NCBI RefSeq assembly: GCF_026230105.1
Contig: NC_079474.1
Span: 36,408,294-36,472,293 of the forward strand
Origin: Diorhabda sublineata
Lineage: Eukaryota; Arthropoda; Insecta; Coleoptera; Chrysomelidae
Length of the DNA stretch: 64,000 nt
Direction: 5' to 3'
How positions within the stretch are numbered: the stretch's first letter is position 1; every line of letters starts with the position of its first letter. Both the position numbers and the translations under genes were made by a program. Under the pieces are notes generated by a model, which saw only the letters and a program-made list of their open reading frames with translations, was not told the DNA's origin and ran no database searches. This document shows, piece after piece, positions 12,171 through 24,355 of this stretch.

Positions 12171-12582
12171 TCATGAGTTCCCGTTACAGATTCATTCGAA
12201 AGATTTTAATCAAATGCTATTAATAATTATCAATTATCTAAGGATAAATTTGATTTAGCTCTAAAAAGATCTTCAAATTCCATTTAAACAATAATTCATT
12301 TTATTGCTACCAATACATTTACCAAATAATTAATAGAATATGTCGAGTATACATGTCAAATATTATTTTCCTATTGTTACAATGCACTTAATCCAATGGG
12401 ATGGCTTCCATCATTTTTGTCGTAGAATTCTCATTGTTAGAAATGATTCCTAGCTAGCACATGTTTTATTTTTATTTTCGAGAAGAGCTTTAATTCGTAT
12501 GGTGCAAAAACTAGTGAGTTAATTGCTTATGGAGAAACACGAAGACTTTAAACGCCCGAAAACTCAAAAGCGAGATGTGATA

Positions 12583-12590
12583 CATTAGCG
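12583..12590 (+). repeat. Left target-site duplication of hAT element
   Basis: CATTAGCG, repeated exactly at 13681-13688. Eight-base duplications are the hallmark of hAT insertion. Confidence 0.85.
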
Positions 12591-13680
12591 CAACGTTTCT
12601 TAAACTGTGCTCCGCAGACCCCCAGGGCTCCGTGGAAACCATTCAAGGGCTCCGCGAAGCTTGCTTGATTTTATCATGATATTTCATCTTGACCGCTAAA
12701 TAATCGTTTATTCAAAATATTATGTGAGGACATGGGAAGTGTACATACATCCCTTTTGAATACGGTAAGTCCGATGGATTCTATCACGTATTTTTGAACT
12801 AAAGGACGATTTCCGTGGATTTCTTCTGAAACAAAATTTTGAGTTGGAAGATCGATTATTATATTTGAGCAACAAAATAACTGAACTTTATTTAACTCTA
12901 CAGGGCAAACTGGCGAATGTATTTTCTGCACAAGAAAAGGTTATTGCTTTTAAGAAAAAAATAGGATTCTGGTAGACTTGTGTGATCTCCAACGACTTGG
13001 ACTGTTTTCCATCTGTGAAAAGCTTTTTAGAAGATGCTGGTGTCGAAAAGAATGAAATATTCACACTTAGAAGGTTTGAGCTACGCCTTTTTCTATTCTA
13101 TTTTCCTAAGGAACAAGATATCAAATATCAAAATTCATTGTGGGTTGAAAATCCTTTTAGTATCCACACAAAACGTCTACCTGGTCAACGTAGGAATTAG
13201 AGAATTTTATAGAAATCACAATTATTCATCGTTAGTAGAAAATTTTAAATTGGAACCGTTAGACTACATGTCTGGTGTAGTTTGAAGAATATATATCCCA
13301 ATTTGTCAAGAAAGGCCGTGTCAACCCTTTTACCATTTGCGACTACCTTTATGTGTGAAGCGGGGTTCTCCGCTTATGAATTTTCTATAAAAATAAATAC
13401 CGCAACAGATTAGATTCCGAACCTGACATGAGAATACAGCTCTCATACATAAAACCTAATATTAAAAAAATCTGTGAAAATAGAAAGCAATATCATTCAT
13501 CTCATTAATATTTTTGATTGAATTGATTTCGAAATAAAATTTTTAAGCAAATAACAATTCTAAGTAATTATAAATACTTTTATTTCAAATTAATCATTAA
13601 AACCATGGAATTGACGAGCACCAAGGGCTCCGCGGAAAAAGTAGACATTTAAAAGGGCTCCACTCATCAAAAAGTTGCTG
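12591..13680 (+). mobile_element. hAT superfamily DNA transposon (ZBED5-like), 1,090 bp, defective
   Basis: Ends are fixed by the 8-bp duplication CATTAGCG on both sides. The left terminus CAACGTTTCTTAAACTGTG and the right terminus (reverse complement CAGCAACTTTTTGATGAGTG) form imperfect inverted repeats. GGGCTCCG motifs recur next to both ends (12625, 12647, 13625). The plus strand carries transposase scraps: DLDCFPSVKSFLEDAGVEKN near 12990, and LLPFATTFMCEAGFSAYEF near 13330, the hAT C-terminal dimerisation motif. These are in different frames with stops, and the BED finger and catalytic core are missing, so this is an internally deleted, non-autonomous copy. Confidence 0.85.
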
Positions 13681-13688
13681 CATTAGCG
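13681..13688 (+). repeat. Right target-site duplication of hAT element
   Basis: CATTAGCG, identical to 12583-12590. Confidence 0.85.
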
Positions 13689-13689
13689 C

Positions 13690-15400
13690 ATTGTCAAATT
13701 GAAGAAAGCCATTGGCCTATAATTAATATTTCTTCGCATATTGATTCGTAAATTCGCTAATAGTTTTCCATTGAGTTTTAGATAAAACACCAAAAACAAT
13801 TATGTCTATGAAATCCGGGTCTGTGTGAAGGCGATCTTCAGTAAGTTTGTCTTTCGATTCATAAATTCAAACTCTGAAAAAATTTTCATTATAGTTTTTA
13901 CCTACTTTTAACTGACTAACTATTTTTGAACTTCCTTATCTTTAGACGACCCATTTCCACTTCCCAATCGCTCATACTACTAATAACTAGTCTTTAAAGT
14001 TACTACGTTATCACCATAGACATATTGTAATAATTAGTGGGGGTGTATTAGACCATTTTTTCGAAACATTTAAAACAAAAATTAATGCTTAGTATTGTTC
14101 AAGATCCACGCTCCATGACAGACACTGCAGGCACCCTCTAAAAACGGATATATTAGCAAACTGAACAGTTCAAAATGATCACTGCTTTTCTAATACAATA
14201 GAGTATGAGACATTATATTTAAAAGTGGTTGTTTTATCAATTGCCACTTAGGCAGGTGTCGTATTGGCCACTTTAGTGAATCATTTCATAGACTAATAGC
14301 TTTTTAGCCAATTGTTAGCAAAATAGCTTAAAGTGTTTTACTACTAAATAAAAAAACTATATTTTCAAGAGCCAGTTAGTAAACTGTGTAGCCTCTTCAC
14401 TACAAAATATCTTTGCAATGATTCATTTAATTTGAAGGAAACTACATTAACATACATTAATACAGAATAAAGTAAAGTAGATAAAGAAATGGAGAGTAGA
14501 AATTAATATTATTGTGATTTGTAACGTTTTTTTCATTTAGTTTACTATACATGGTATTTATTATAGTTATTAGTTATTCTTAGATTACTTATTTTTTTTA
14601 TATGTCCAGGGCTTACCGTTTACCGGCTTATAAGAACGTTTTAAAATGACGACACTTAACTATTCCCTTTTATAATTAAGGAGTCGGTATTTACTGCCTA
14701 CCTCATTTAATGCTGATTCTTGAACACTCCATTTAAAATACCCATAAAAACATCCGCTTGAAATTGAATTAATGTACTGAAAAATTTTGGAATTTGAAAC
14801 GTCTTGCTAAATACATTCTCTTTACTTATTTGAACGATTTAACACGTTGGATGCCGATCACACAGATCTCCTGTTCTGAAAAATACACTAGTACTCTAGT
14901 CAGTAATGTCTTGTGAGAAATTTACAAGGCATTTTTAGATCCTTGTGACTCGTCACTTTATGAATTTTTAGAGTTTTCTATCTTAAATACAAACAAGCAA
15001 GATATTATAATTAGAATCGCTAGATGAGTCACATTATGTTTCAAATATGACACGAATTGTTGTGATAGTTAACTCGTTATTTTAATCGATTGAAGTTCAA
15101 ACTCTACACATTCCTTAAGATATATTTCAATGTCGTTTACAAATACGAGCAATATTTTGAATATAGCGCTGGCCAACATGTTATCAATATGGCGTTCATT
15201 CATAAAACCATCACCATTGACCACTGAGATGGTGAAACTGAGATGGAGATAGTCAAAGAAGAAGCATTCAGCAATGCCCACAGGCTAATCTAGACAGTAA
15301 ATCTAAAGCCAGGAAATCTGATAGGTCTCCTAAGGAAACCAATAGACCAAATGCATATCATTTTAGACAAATAAACCCCAATCGATAATTAAAGAACGCC
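13690..15400. other. Intergenic, nothing assigned
   Basis: AT-rich. The 70-codon minus frame at 15069-15281 has no recognisable motif. No repeats with clear ends seen. Confidence 0.4.
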
Positions 15401-15404
15401 ATCA

Positions 15405-16090
15405 TGGGTCAACAAAAATTTTCCGCAAGCTTCAAATGTATCTCTCACACAAACCGTTCGAAGCTAGCGTAAGGAGCTGGACTCACTCACCATTTTTCAG
15501 GTAGAGTTGCTAGCAATAAACAAATAGAGTGTTTAGATAGAAACCTCTCTAAAAAGCACATCTACATTCTCTCAGATAGCCAAGCGGCCCTGAATGTTCT
15601 GCTATCGAGAGCATGTCCAAACTAGTTTAGAAGTGTAAACAAACTTTAAAAGCACTAGATAACATAAACAAAGTAGCTCTAATGTGGCTTCCAGGCCACT
15701 AGGGTATACCAGGAAATGAGGAAGCAGATAGCCTTGCTAAAAAAGGGGAACGACTCGATACCTTGGATCAGCGTCCTACTATGGACACACGAGAGAGAAC
15801 CTTTCCAGACCTAAAAGACAATCCAAAAGACTCATAACCATATCAACTAAGAAGTTCGAAGAACAATTCATGATAACCAAAAACGACATGAAACTGGTTG
15901 TCGGACTGCCCCATCAAATACCACCTTAAGACGATGGACATGGCAGAGGACGACAACTGCCGATTCTGCTAACAAGCTGTGGAAACCTGCGAATGTACTG
16001 TCAATTTCTCTAAAAGGCTTAAGTATCTTGAAGGAGTAGTACTAAAACCTAGGAAAGTCGAACACAAGAACCCCAAAAAATAGCCTCCTT
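15405..16090 (+). mobile_element. LINE RNase H domain and C-terminus (degenerate)
   Basis: Plus-strand frames read TIFQVELLAINKQIECLD, KKHIYILSDSQAALNVL (the DSQAAL motif of RNase H), VALMWLPGH, a stop, then GIPGNEEADSLAKKG (the WVPGHxGIxGNExAD motif). Near 15945-16040 the terminal CRFC zinc-knuckle region of Jockey/R1/I LINEs is visible (DNCRFC, TCECTVNF). At least five stops, so inactive. Confidence 0.75.
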
Positions 16091-16451
16091 TGGGAGGAGT
16101 CTATGTATTTTGGAAGCAGAACAATAAGATGTAGAATCTTAGGTATAGGTGCAGATTAGCTGTAAAGCCAAAACGATACCCCAAAACAATCAACAATCAC
16201 ATTTTCATAATTCAGCTGCAGACTAGGCCTGAGTGACAGCTTATTTCACTGTGTGAGTAGGGAAAGATTACATCTACGTGTTGGAAGAATACGGTTAGCA
16301 GTTTTCTTTTTTTTTATAAGAGATTTGAAAATGAATAAAGAACTGATGAATGGACCTTCTGGAATAAAGGAGCCAAACAAAAATATTCGGGATCTCAAAT
16401 TCGCGCCTGCTGTTTTACATTTATTTGCCGAATGTGCATACTAACTATCTC

Positions 16452-16583
16452 TTTATGAGATAAACAATTTTTCTTTTAAGAGCACAAATTTTACTTATTA
16501 TTTACTTTCACCTTATTTGCCTGTACTAAAATGGGTTGTACAACAGTTCAAACTCTTTAATCTTTTTAACTGTGCTATTTATT
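16452..16583 (+). repeat. Left terminal inverted repeat, 132 bp
   Basis: Begins TTTATGAGATAAAC. The reverse complement of 17748-17879 matches it throughout by eye. Confidence 0.9.
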
Positions 16584-16599
16584 ATGAAGTTACAATAAG

Positions 16600-17625
16600 T
16601 GTTCAAAATGAGTACCATTCACTTCCATACAATGGTATAATCTATTTTGAAATGCCTCTCTGACATTGCTTAATACGGCTGGATTTAATTGTCGACATTC
16701 ATTTTCTATCCTCTCTCGTAAATCATCCAGAGATTCTGGTTGGGTAGCATAAACTTTTGTTTTTAAATACCCCCATAAAAAGAAGGGGTGTTAAATCCGG
16801 TGACCTAGGTGGCCACTCCATCATCTGCCCCCTTCTACCTATCCAACGACAAGCATAGCATAGTGTGGAGGAGCTTGTTGAAATACCAGTAAATCTTCGG
16901 AAAGGTTATCATCATTTTCTATTATTGTTGTAATACGTGGGTCAACCCCTTCCCTGAGTAACTCAAGATATGATTCACCATTTAAATTTCCGTTGATGAA
17001 GAAAGGTCCGACAATGTGGTCACCTAGGATACCACACCAAACGTTTAACTTTTGGGGATGTTGTGTATGGAATTCACGCATAATATGTGGATCACTTTCA
17101 GCCCAATATCTACAATTATGCCTACTTACTAAGCCATTTAATGACCATGAGCATTCATCAGAAAAGCAAATATTGTTTAACAATTGTGGATTGTTATTGA
17201 TAATTTGCGTCATTGATTCGCAAAACTCTAGACGACGATCAAAATCATCTTCATTCAACTCGTGCACCAACTTAACTTTGTATGGGTGGTACTTGAATTT
17301 ATGTAGAGCTCGGAAAACTGTAGAAGATGAAACACCGATCGCTCTACTTATTGTTGACAACGATTGGGGTTGTTGAGCCTCTAAGCTGACTTGCCCTAAA
17401 ATTGCCACTTGGATTGCTTCGTTATTTACGAGTCCCTCTCGCTTATGCACTTTTTGCAAACAGACCCTGTTGTGGTAAATTTCTCCATCAGTTGAATTAC
17501 ATACTTATGAGTTGCATGTCTTCCGCCTGTAATTCGTTAAATATTCTAACAGCAGCTCTTGCACAATTATTATTTTGGTAGTATAAACCTACAATTTCAA
17601 TTCTTTCTTGCAAAGAGTAAACCAT
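16600..17625 (-). pseudogene. Broken transposase (DUF4817 helix-turn-helix plus DDE-type domain)
   Basis: Would begin MVYSLQERIEIVGLYYQNNN at 17625, a DUF4817-type N-terminus. A frameshift follows near AVRIFNE, continuing THKYVIQLMEKF in the next frame. A second shift leads into the long open frame 17459-16839 with NEDDFDRRLEFCES and ICFSDECSWSLNG (first catalytic Asp). The expected FQQDGAPPHY reads FQQAPPHYA: the second catalytic Asp and its Gly are gone. The frame then ends at a stop, and the tail continues out of frame (GRRG, WPPRSPDLTP), where the third catalytic residue is also altered. Not functional. Confidence 0.8.
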
Positions 17626-17747
17626 TTCAGAGAAACAAAATAAATAATGTATCAAATTACACTATCAATAGTGACTACAAATTCTAGTTGACAATGTCAA
17701 ACTTTAATAAAAAGTAGAGTTTTTTGTTGTTTGGATTTTTTAAGTAG

Positions 17748-17879
17748 AATAAATAGCACAGTTAAAAAGATTAAAGAGTTTGAACTGTTGTACAACCCAT
17801 TTTAGTACAGGCAAATAAGGTGAAAGTAAATAATAAGTAAAATTTGTGCTCTTAAAAGAAAAATTGTTTATCTCATAAA
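17748..17879 (-). repeat. Right terminal inverted repeat, 132 bp
   Basis: Ends CTCATAAA. Inverted copy of 16452-16583 with no mismatch seen. Confidence 0.9.
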
Positions 17880-18479
17880 CTAACCACTTTAACTTACCAG
17901 TATTATACATTTTTGAAATCAGCTCAAAGAGGAGTATCCAAATTTTACATAAAAATATGAAAAGTAATTTAAAAAAATAAAGGGGATGCTCCTAGGGGTG
18001 AGGGGGTGGCTTTTCCAGTAAGTTTAAATAAGCCATAATGCTTGCCCCTTCCAACATAAATTGACGTGTTTTTAGAAAAAATCCATTTTTCTAAATACCA
18101 GTATTACAAAAGTTATTAAAGGTGGATACTTTTATCTGAAAAGCACTGTATTTTAACAGTTAACTAGTGACTGCTGTAAGGTAAAGAATTAAGCGAAGGA
18201 GTTTTCTAAGAGCCCAGATTACTCAGTGAAAGCCGATAACCGAAGACGAATTATGTTTTGGGATTTTTTATTATATACGGAATAATAATCCAACGGATAA
18301 ACACATTAATAACATAGATAATGTATAATTTAACTTATTTTTTGGAAAATATGGGTCAAAACCATTTTGACTTTTACTAAGACGATTTCACTTCGTGACT
18401 AATGTCTAACCTCCAACAGAGCAGTGAGACGTCCGGTGTTAATTGATTTTAATAAAAACAGAAAAATAGATATCCGACA

Positions 18480-18790
18480 TCTCCATAGGTTTGAAATGTG
18501 GAAGTATGTATTCAGAAAAAGTAACTAACGATAAAGTATTGAGAGAAATAATTATTACAGTATTACTTTTTATAAAAAGAAGACAACTTCAGATTCTGGG
18601 ACAAGCTATGGGAGGACAGAAGTATCTTCTACTCCAGCTAAACATAGAAAGAAAAACCGCGGAAGAAAGAACGGTACAAAGATGACATAGTTGCTCCAAT
18701 AATCCAATATTTTGAGCCAAATTCGGATTTCCATGATCCTTGTCAACCTTCAGAAAGAAAAGAAAAAAGCACATTAATAAAAAAATAAAA
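18480..18790 (+). mobile_element. LINE C-terminal fragment with A-rich tail
   Basis: Plus frame 18491-18685 reads SEKVTNDKVLREI, then KRRQLQILGQAMGGQKYLLL and ERKTAEERTVQR. This is the RVTNEEVLRRI ... KRRKLQYLGHIMRGEKY ... GKRGxGRRR tail of endonuclease-RT LINEs. After stops it ends in the A/T-rich run near 18775-18805 that may be the 3' tail. Confidence 0.7.
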
Positions 18791-18799
18791 ATAATAATA

Positions 18800-20110
18800 A
18801 AATATCTTTTGTAAAATAGTTTTCTATATAAAACTTTAACGAGGATTTATATCTTCTGAGAAAATTATGAAACGAAGAAATAATTTTCTATGTTCAATTA
18901 TAATACACAGTGAATTTACATTTTTTAGGTCTACACTTTATGAGGGGAACCAAGTCTGAATCAATCAATGATATTTTGTTGGTATTACTTATGTTTTGAT
19001 ACAAACTTCCACCTTAAAACAACTTGTTTATTCTAGAAAAAGATCAAACTTACATTCATATTTATAATAGTAGAAAGATAGATATTGACTTGACCGTCGG
19101 TAAAAAATATTTTTTTTAATAAAAAGTATACTATATTACTTCTAGTACCTCCCAGAATATATGTACAAAGTTTCAAGATGATTCGTCAAGTAGTTTTTGC
19201 GTGGAAGCGTAACAAACATCCACGTTTTCACATTTATAATATAAAGTAAGGATATCATATTTTTCCCTCAATCACTTTAATGTTGTAGGAGGTTAAATAT
19301 TATTTTTTATTTTATGTTTATTTTTTTCAAAACGACCATTTAATAATTAAATAAATATATTATTGAAAAAAAAATTCACGCAGCTCAAAGTTCTATGACC
19401 AGCAGTAAATGTGTTCAAAGATGTAACAGGAGGATGCTATTCGTAAGTTGCTAGTTGTAAATGTGCCACACGTAAAAAGACATCTTTCGACTATCAAGAA
19501 ATTAAAGGAGCTCAATCGGAAAATCATTTAACGTACCTTAAAAATTAATTGCCTTCAAGCCATACATATAATTTGATTGTAAAAAGCTGCTGAAACGTTG
19601 GGACTATTATACTCTTAACAATACTTCCTGGAAGATATTCAAAGGAGTTTAAAAATTGTTTGTGTAACTTTTGTGTAATTATAGTTCACTATTTTACCCT
19701 AGCATGGATCGTTAGATAAAGGATAAAGCAAGAGAATTGAAACTTCCAGTTCAACATAGAGTATTTAGCTATTGTGAACGAGGAAAAAAAATTGAACATG
19801 AAGTTTATAAGCGGGTTTTGAAATGATGTGGAGAATTTTAAGCAAAATCTGTTTATTTAGTAAAATGTTGATAAAATATATTGAGCATAATAGACTAACT
19901 TAATTTTGAAATTCCGTACAAAAATGTCTTTTTCCTAGACATTAGATAGGAGGGCTCAGCAGAAATGTTTTGAGAGTATCCAGGAAAAATACACAACAGA
20001 AGATAGCATATCGAATAAAAGTCTTCTATTCTATAAATGTTCTTAGAGACACTTTCAAATTTTTTGAAAAATACTTTATTCGCAATAACACAAAGAACTC
20101 TAAATTTACT
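18800..20110. other. Intergenic; dispersed repeat motif near 19140-19250
   Basis: The segment around 19150-19240 (AAAGTTTCAAGATGATTCG, then GCGTGGAAGCGTAACAAAC, then ATTTATAATATAAAGTAAG) has the look of the 3' ends of non-autonomous insect repeats. No coding frame assigned elsewhere. Confidence 0.35.
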
Positions 20111-20113
20111 GAC

Positions 20114-20330
20114 CTAATTTATTTGATTTCTGTTGGAAACCGCTGACCGGAAATTATATGTCTCCACTCCATGTACATTTTCATTTGCAAATGACCAATT
20201 GACGTGTGTGGTCCAAGTCTCCTTACCTGTCATGATTTTAGTATTGAATTCCGATGTCTGTTGTATGAATATTAAAGCACCCTCTTGTATCGCACTTTTA
20301 TGGTGGTCTGTAAGCAATTTTGGTAATCAT
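20114..20330 (-). mobile_element. Mariner-like transposase fragment (first catalytic Asp region)
   Basis: Minus frame reads LTDHHKSAIQEGALIFIQQ, then KIMTGKETWTTHVN and VHGVETYNFRS. It matches the LTEEHKxxRxxxA ... IVTGDETWVxH ... MEWRHTxS block of mariner transposases; the catalytic GDE Asp has become Lys (GKE). It lies about 300 bp upstream of the Tdc start codon. Confidence 0.7.
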
Positions 20331-20636
20331 CTCTATCAAAATTTGTGATAGTCTAGGTTTTGTTTGCAGATTAGTAACAAAATTTCGTGAAACTTATGCC
20401 AAACTGACCGAATACTCTGTTATAGTGGTGTTCGACCATTTATAACCTGCAATTCCCATACTTAATGTGTGTCTGTAGTGTCCACACGCTTGTTGATAAA
20501 TTACCAGAGTTTTTAGTTTATTTGCCAATACAAACCGTATTTACCAATGATGTAATATTCAATAACATTTTGAAACTCAAAAATGCGGTCAGCTTGGAAT
20601 TGTCGGAAAGAATCTGTTTCAGTAATTTGTTCTAGG

Positions 20637-20951
20637 ATGGACACTGACGAATTTCGCCATATTGGGAAAAACATGGTAGATTACATATGCAGCTACATGG
20701 AAAATATTGATACAAGAAGAGTGACTCCAAATATCGAACCAGGTTACCTTAGAAAATTACTACCTGGTGACGCTCCAGAAAACCCTGAAGATTGGGAAAA
20801 AATTATGGATGACATCGAAACGAAGATCATGCCAGGAGTCACACATTGGCAACATCCAAGATTTCACGCTTATTTTCCAAGTGGAAACTCGTACCCTTCC
20901 ATTCTTGGAGATATGCTATCGGCTGGAATAGGTTGTATTGGGTTTTCTTGG
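20637..20951 (+). CDS. Tdc2: Tdc coding exon 1
   Basis: Residues 1-105, MDTDEFRHIGK to GCIGFSW, then donor GTGAGT. Chosen start: family members begin MDxxEFRKRGxEMV at this point, and the preceding sequence looks like an acceptor (TCTGTTTCAG). Confidence 0.95.
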
Positions 20952-23900
20952 GTGAGTGCCGCTTGTATCTTCACGACAGTATGACATCTTAGGTTTCTAG
21001 TTTAAATGTTCTACTAAATACTACCTCCTGCGTTATAAAAAATAGTTCTACTGAGTCAATTTACATTTTTTAAACATTTATCTTCGCCATTGTGAACCTC
21101 TTATGTGATACATCGTGTTCCAATAATAGTTTCTAGTAGGTAGTTTCTAGTAGCAGCTATTCTCAATATGATCTTCAAAAGAGATAGTAGATGCAAATTT
21201 TTAGATAATAAACATTTATAATGTTAACAGGCAGCCAGCCCAGCGTTAACTGAACTGGAAACGATAGTATTGGATTGGTTGGGTAAATAAGAAGAAAGAA
21301 AAATTTATATATGTTATTCAAATTTATTGTGACTTTTAGGTAAAGCGATAGGACTGCCGGATCAATTTTTAGCGTTTAAAGAAGGTAGTAAAGGTGGAGG
21401 AGTTATACAAGTACGTATTTTCATGACACTTTGTGCAAAGCTATGTAAAAAATACTTTGTTTTAAATGTATATAACTTAGTAAATTTTTTTTAAAAGTCT
21501 TCTATTCTACAGACATCTGCTAGTGAGTGTGTCCTAGTTTCTATGTTGGCGGCAAGGGCTCAAGCAATTAAAAGATTGAAGCAACAACATCCTTTCGTCG
21601 AAGAAGGTTTACTCCTGTCGAAACTCATGGCATATTGTTCCAGAGAAGCGCATTCATGCGTGGAGAAAGCCGCTATGATTTGTTTTGTCAAATTAAGGAT
21701 TTTGGAACCGGACGAGAAGTCATCTTTGAGGGGAAAAACACTTTTAATGGTAAGTTTAATAAAAAATCGGTACTGTCCGAAAAATATTCTATCAACTTAT
21801 AAAATTAGATAAGTAGTTTGCTATATTAATATAGATATTTTCTACTTTTATAGATTTTTCCTTCGAAATTTGAATCATTAAGCAATATATATGCCGCAGA
21901 TATTTATGGTTCTATTCATTATATTATACAAGGGAAAATTCTCTAATATCCTTTTAATATTGTTTTGATAAACATTTTTCATAGCATTGATCTAAATTTT
22001 TTTAAAATTTTTACTCTTTTGGTATAATAAGAAAAATTAGCTCTGATACAATAACAATTTGTGTAAATGAATGATAATAGCTTAATTCAAAAAATAAATG
22101 GGAAAAAGATACGGGATTCCCTAGTCGTTAAGATTCAAGCCTCAAAAACGTCTATTGAAAAAACCATCAAACATCAAGACACCATTAATATTCAATTATT
22201 TTATATCAATATTAGTAATATGACTAATAACATGGGTGGGTGGTAAGGAATCTGAAAAAAAAATTGGCAAAAAAGACGAGATTTGAACATATAAAAAATG
22301 TCTTTATATTCACGAAAACCGATTCCGGGTAATATGGGCTATTATTATTCTATCTAAATGAATAGGTCTTCAAAAATGGGTTTTAAAATCTGTTTATTGT
22401 TACTAAGAACTATAAAATTTATTATTTGGAGGAAGTGTTAATAAAATTATATTTAGGATTTTTGGAATTATGTGAATCTGAACACATTTTATCTTAATTT
22501 AATTATTAGATTGAATTTAAAGATATATTAGTGCAGTTTAAAAACCATGCCTCACACGTTTCAGATTCCTAATAATTCCTCATCTATAACAAATTTCATA
22601 TTGATCATAATGAAGGAGATTATTTAGAGTTGTGTGTATGAATCTACGTGTAATTCAAAAATCATACGCCCCCAGGTGTAATACTCTGGATTACCGTAGT
22701 TTCTTCGGCCAAAACTCTTGTTAATATTAGTGTATTATTGATACATCTTTGATTGCAGATTCCCAGGAGTATATTTGCCTGTCTCCTCCCTTGTAGATTA
22801 TTCCATAAACTGATTTTTCTCCTATCAACATCCTTTTCTAGTGCTTTGTATATCGCCCTGTAACCAATTCCACAGAAGGTCTCAGATCTTACAAAAGGCT
22901 TAGCCACCCTTACTTCACCAAATCTGTGTGCTATTTAGTTTTCCTCCACTATGTGCTCGAGAGCCCAATGGAGGGTAATTTTATCCTTTTTGTCTAATCC
23001 ATTTAACTTGTCTAGGCAATTTCAGATCAGCTTGGATCTTATGACATTGGAGCTTAGAGCTTTAATGGTAGGTTGGCTATCGATAGAGGTGATAATCTCC
23101 TGTTTGTGACAATTCCTTTTCAAGTTGAAATTAACACATTTTTCAATTGCTTAAATTTCTGCTTGAAAACATCTTTTAAAGTGTTCCGTTTTGGGTGTGT
23201 ACACTCCTATTTAAGTTTTGTCGTTTTTAGAGAGTTCTTTAAGTTTTTTTTCTTATGGGTCGGAAAGACGCTCGGTGTAAACGTTATAGGAGTATGGGAT
23301 TTCTATTTCGCTAAAAATCTACCTTCGAAAACTACTGGAATAATTCTCTAAAGACATTTCTTTTGAGTATCACACATAGTTGCATACTTTAATGCATATT
23401 ATATAGTGTTAATTACGTTTTCTTTCTGTAGTTAGTAATGTATCGCATTAGGTAGGTGTTGGTGTGCTTTGTTCGAAGATTGAATGCTATGACGATTTGT
23501 GTCTTATTTACCCCTATGAATTTACGTTTTTTTCTCACTACTGGTTCTATTTTCTAATTTTAAAAGCTATTTACTGGAAAATCTACAATATTAGTTCAGA
23601 TTCAATGTCAAACTATTTTTAAGTTACGAATTAACATTAGTGTAGTTTGGATTACTGTATGAACACTCTTAATAAGACGCATCTGCACGTGTTGTGGGGC
23701 CAAAATCCACCGAAGCTTTGCACCGCAAATAATGTGTATTGAAAGATTGATTTATACAGACAAACCAAATTATTAAATTATTATTGAAAAACTAATTATA
23801 TAATGACAAACGCATGTTTTATCCGTCTTTTAAAATTATTATATAATATAAATTTTGAAACAGAAGAGACCTAAAATCAAGACGATTTAGAAACATATAT

Positions 23901-24282
23901 AAAAAGTCTAAGAAATAAGAAATTGATATGAATTCAAGAATGAATCGTTCTGATTTAAAATGTGTTATTATGAAGATATTATCAAAGAAAGAATTATTAG
24001 ATTCTCCTGTCTAAAATAATAATTGAAAATATCTTTGATTGATCTTGATGTACCCTTGAAAATGGGTCCAAGCGAAAAGTTTCCATTTAACCGTACTCTA
24101 CTAATTTTTCTTGAGGGTGTATTTTCAAACTCTCAGCCTTCGTTACCTCCATACCTTGGTTGAAAGTACTTCCAATATCAATTGCAGATTATAAAAATTT
24201 ATATAAAAACCCTTGCCGACAATTTTGTTTGATGTACCATAGGCGTAGATATCTCATTTTATAAATTTATTATTTTTATAAA

Positions 24283-24355
<73 letters not shown>

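Larger units (their letters stand above)
16448..17882 (-). mobile_element. Tc1/mariner-superfamily element with 132-bp terminal inverted repeats
   Basis: Two inverted copies of the same 132-bp sequence (16452-16583 and 17748-17879) bracket a minus-strand transposase relic. TA dinucleotides just outside both ends (16446-16447 and 17881-17882) fit TA target duplication. The arms match at every base, while the transposase has two N-terminal frameshifts, a lost catalytic segment and a C-terminal frameshift. The copy is therefore young but non-autonomous. Confidence 0.85.

Noticed and set aside
16993..17376. 127-codon plus-strand frame
   Set aside because: Shadow of the minus-strand transposase, whose motifs (ICFSDECSWSLNG) are recognisable.
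20583..20636. Upstream in-frame ATG that would extend Tdc by 18 residues
   Set aside because: The stretch contains two acceptor-like sites (TTTCAG, TTCTAG) right before the family start MDTDEF, and the extra residues match no Tdc; it is more likely intron or 5' UTR.
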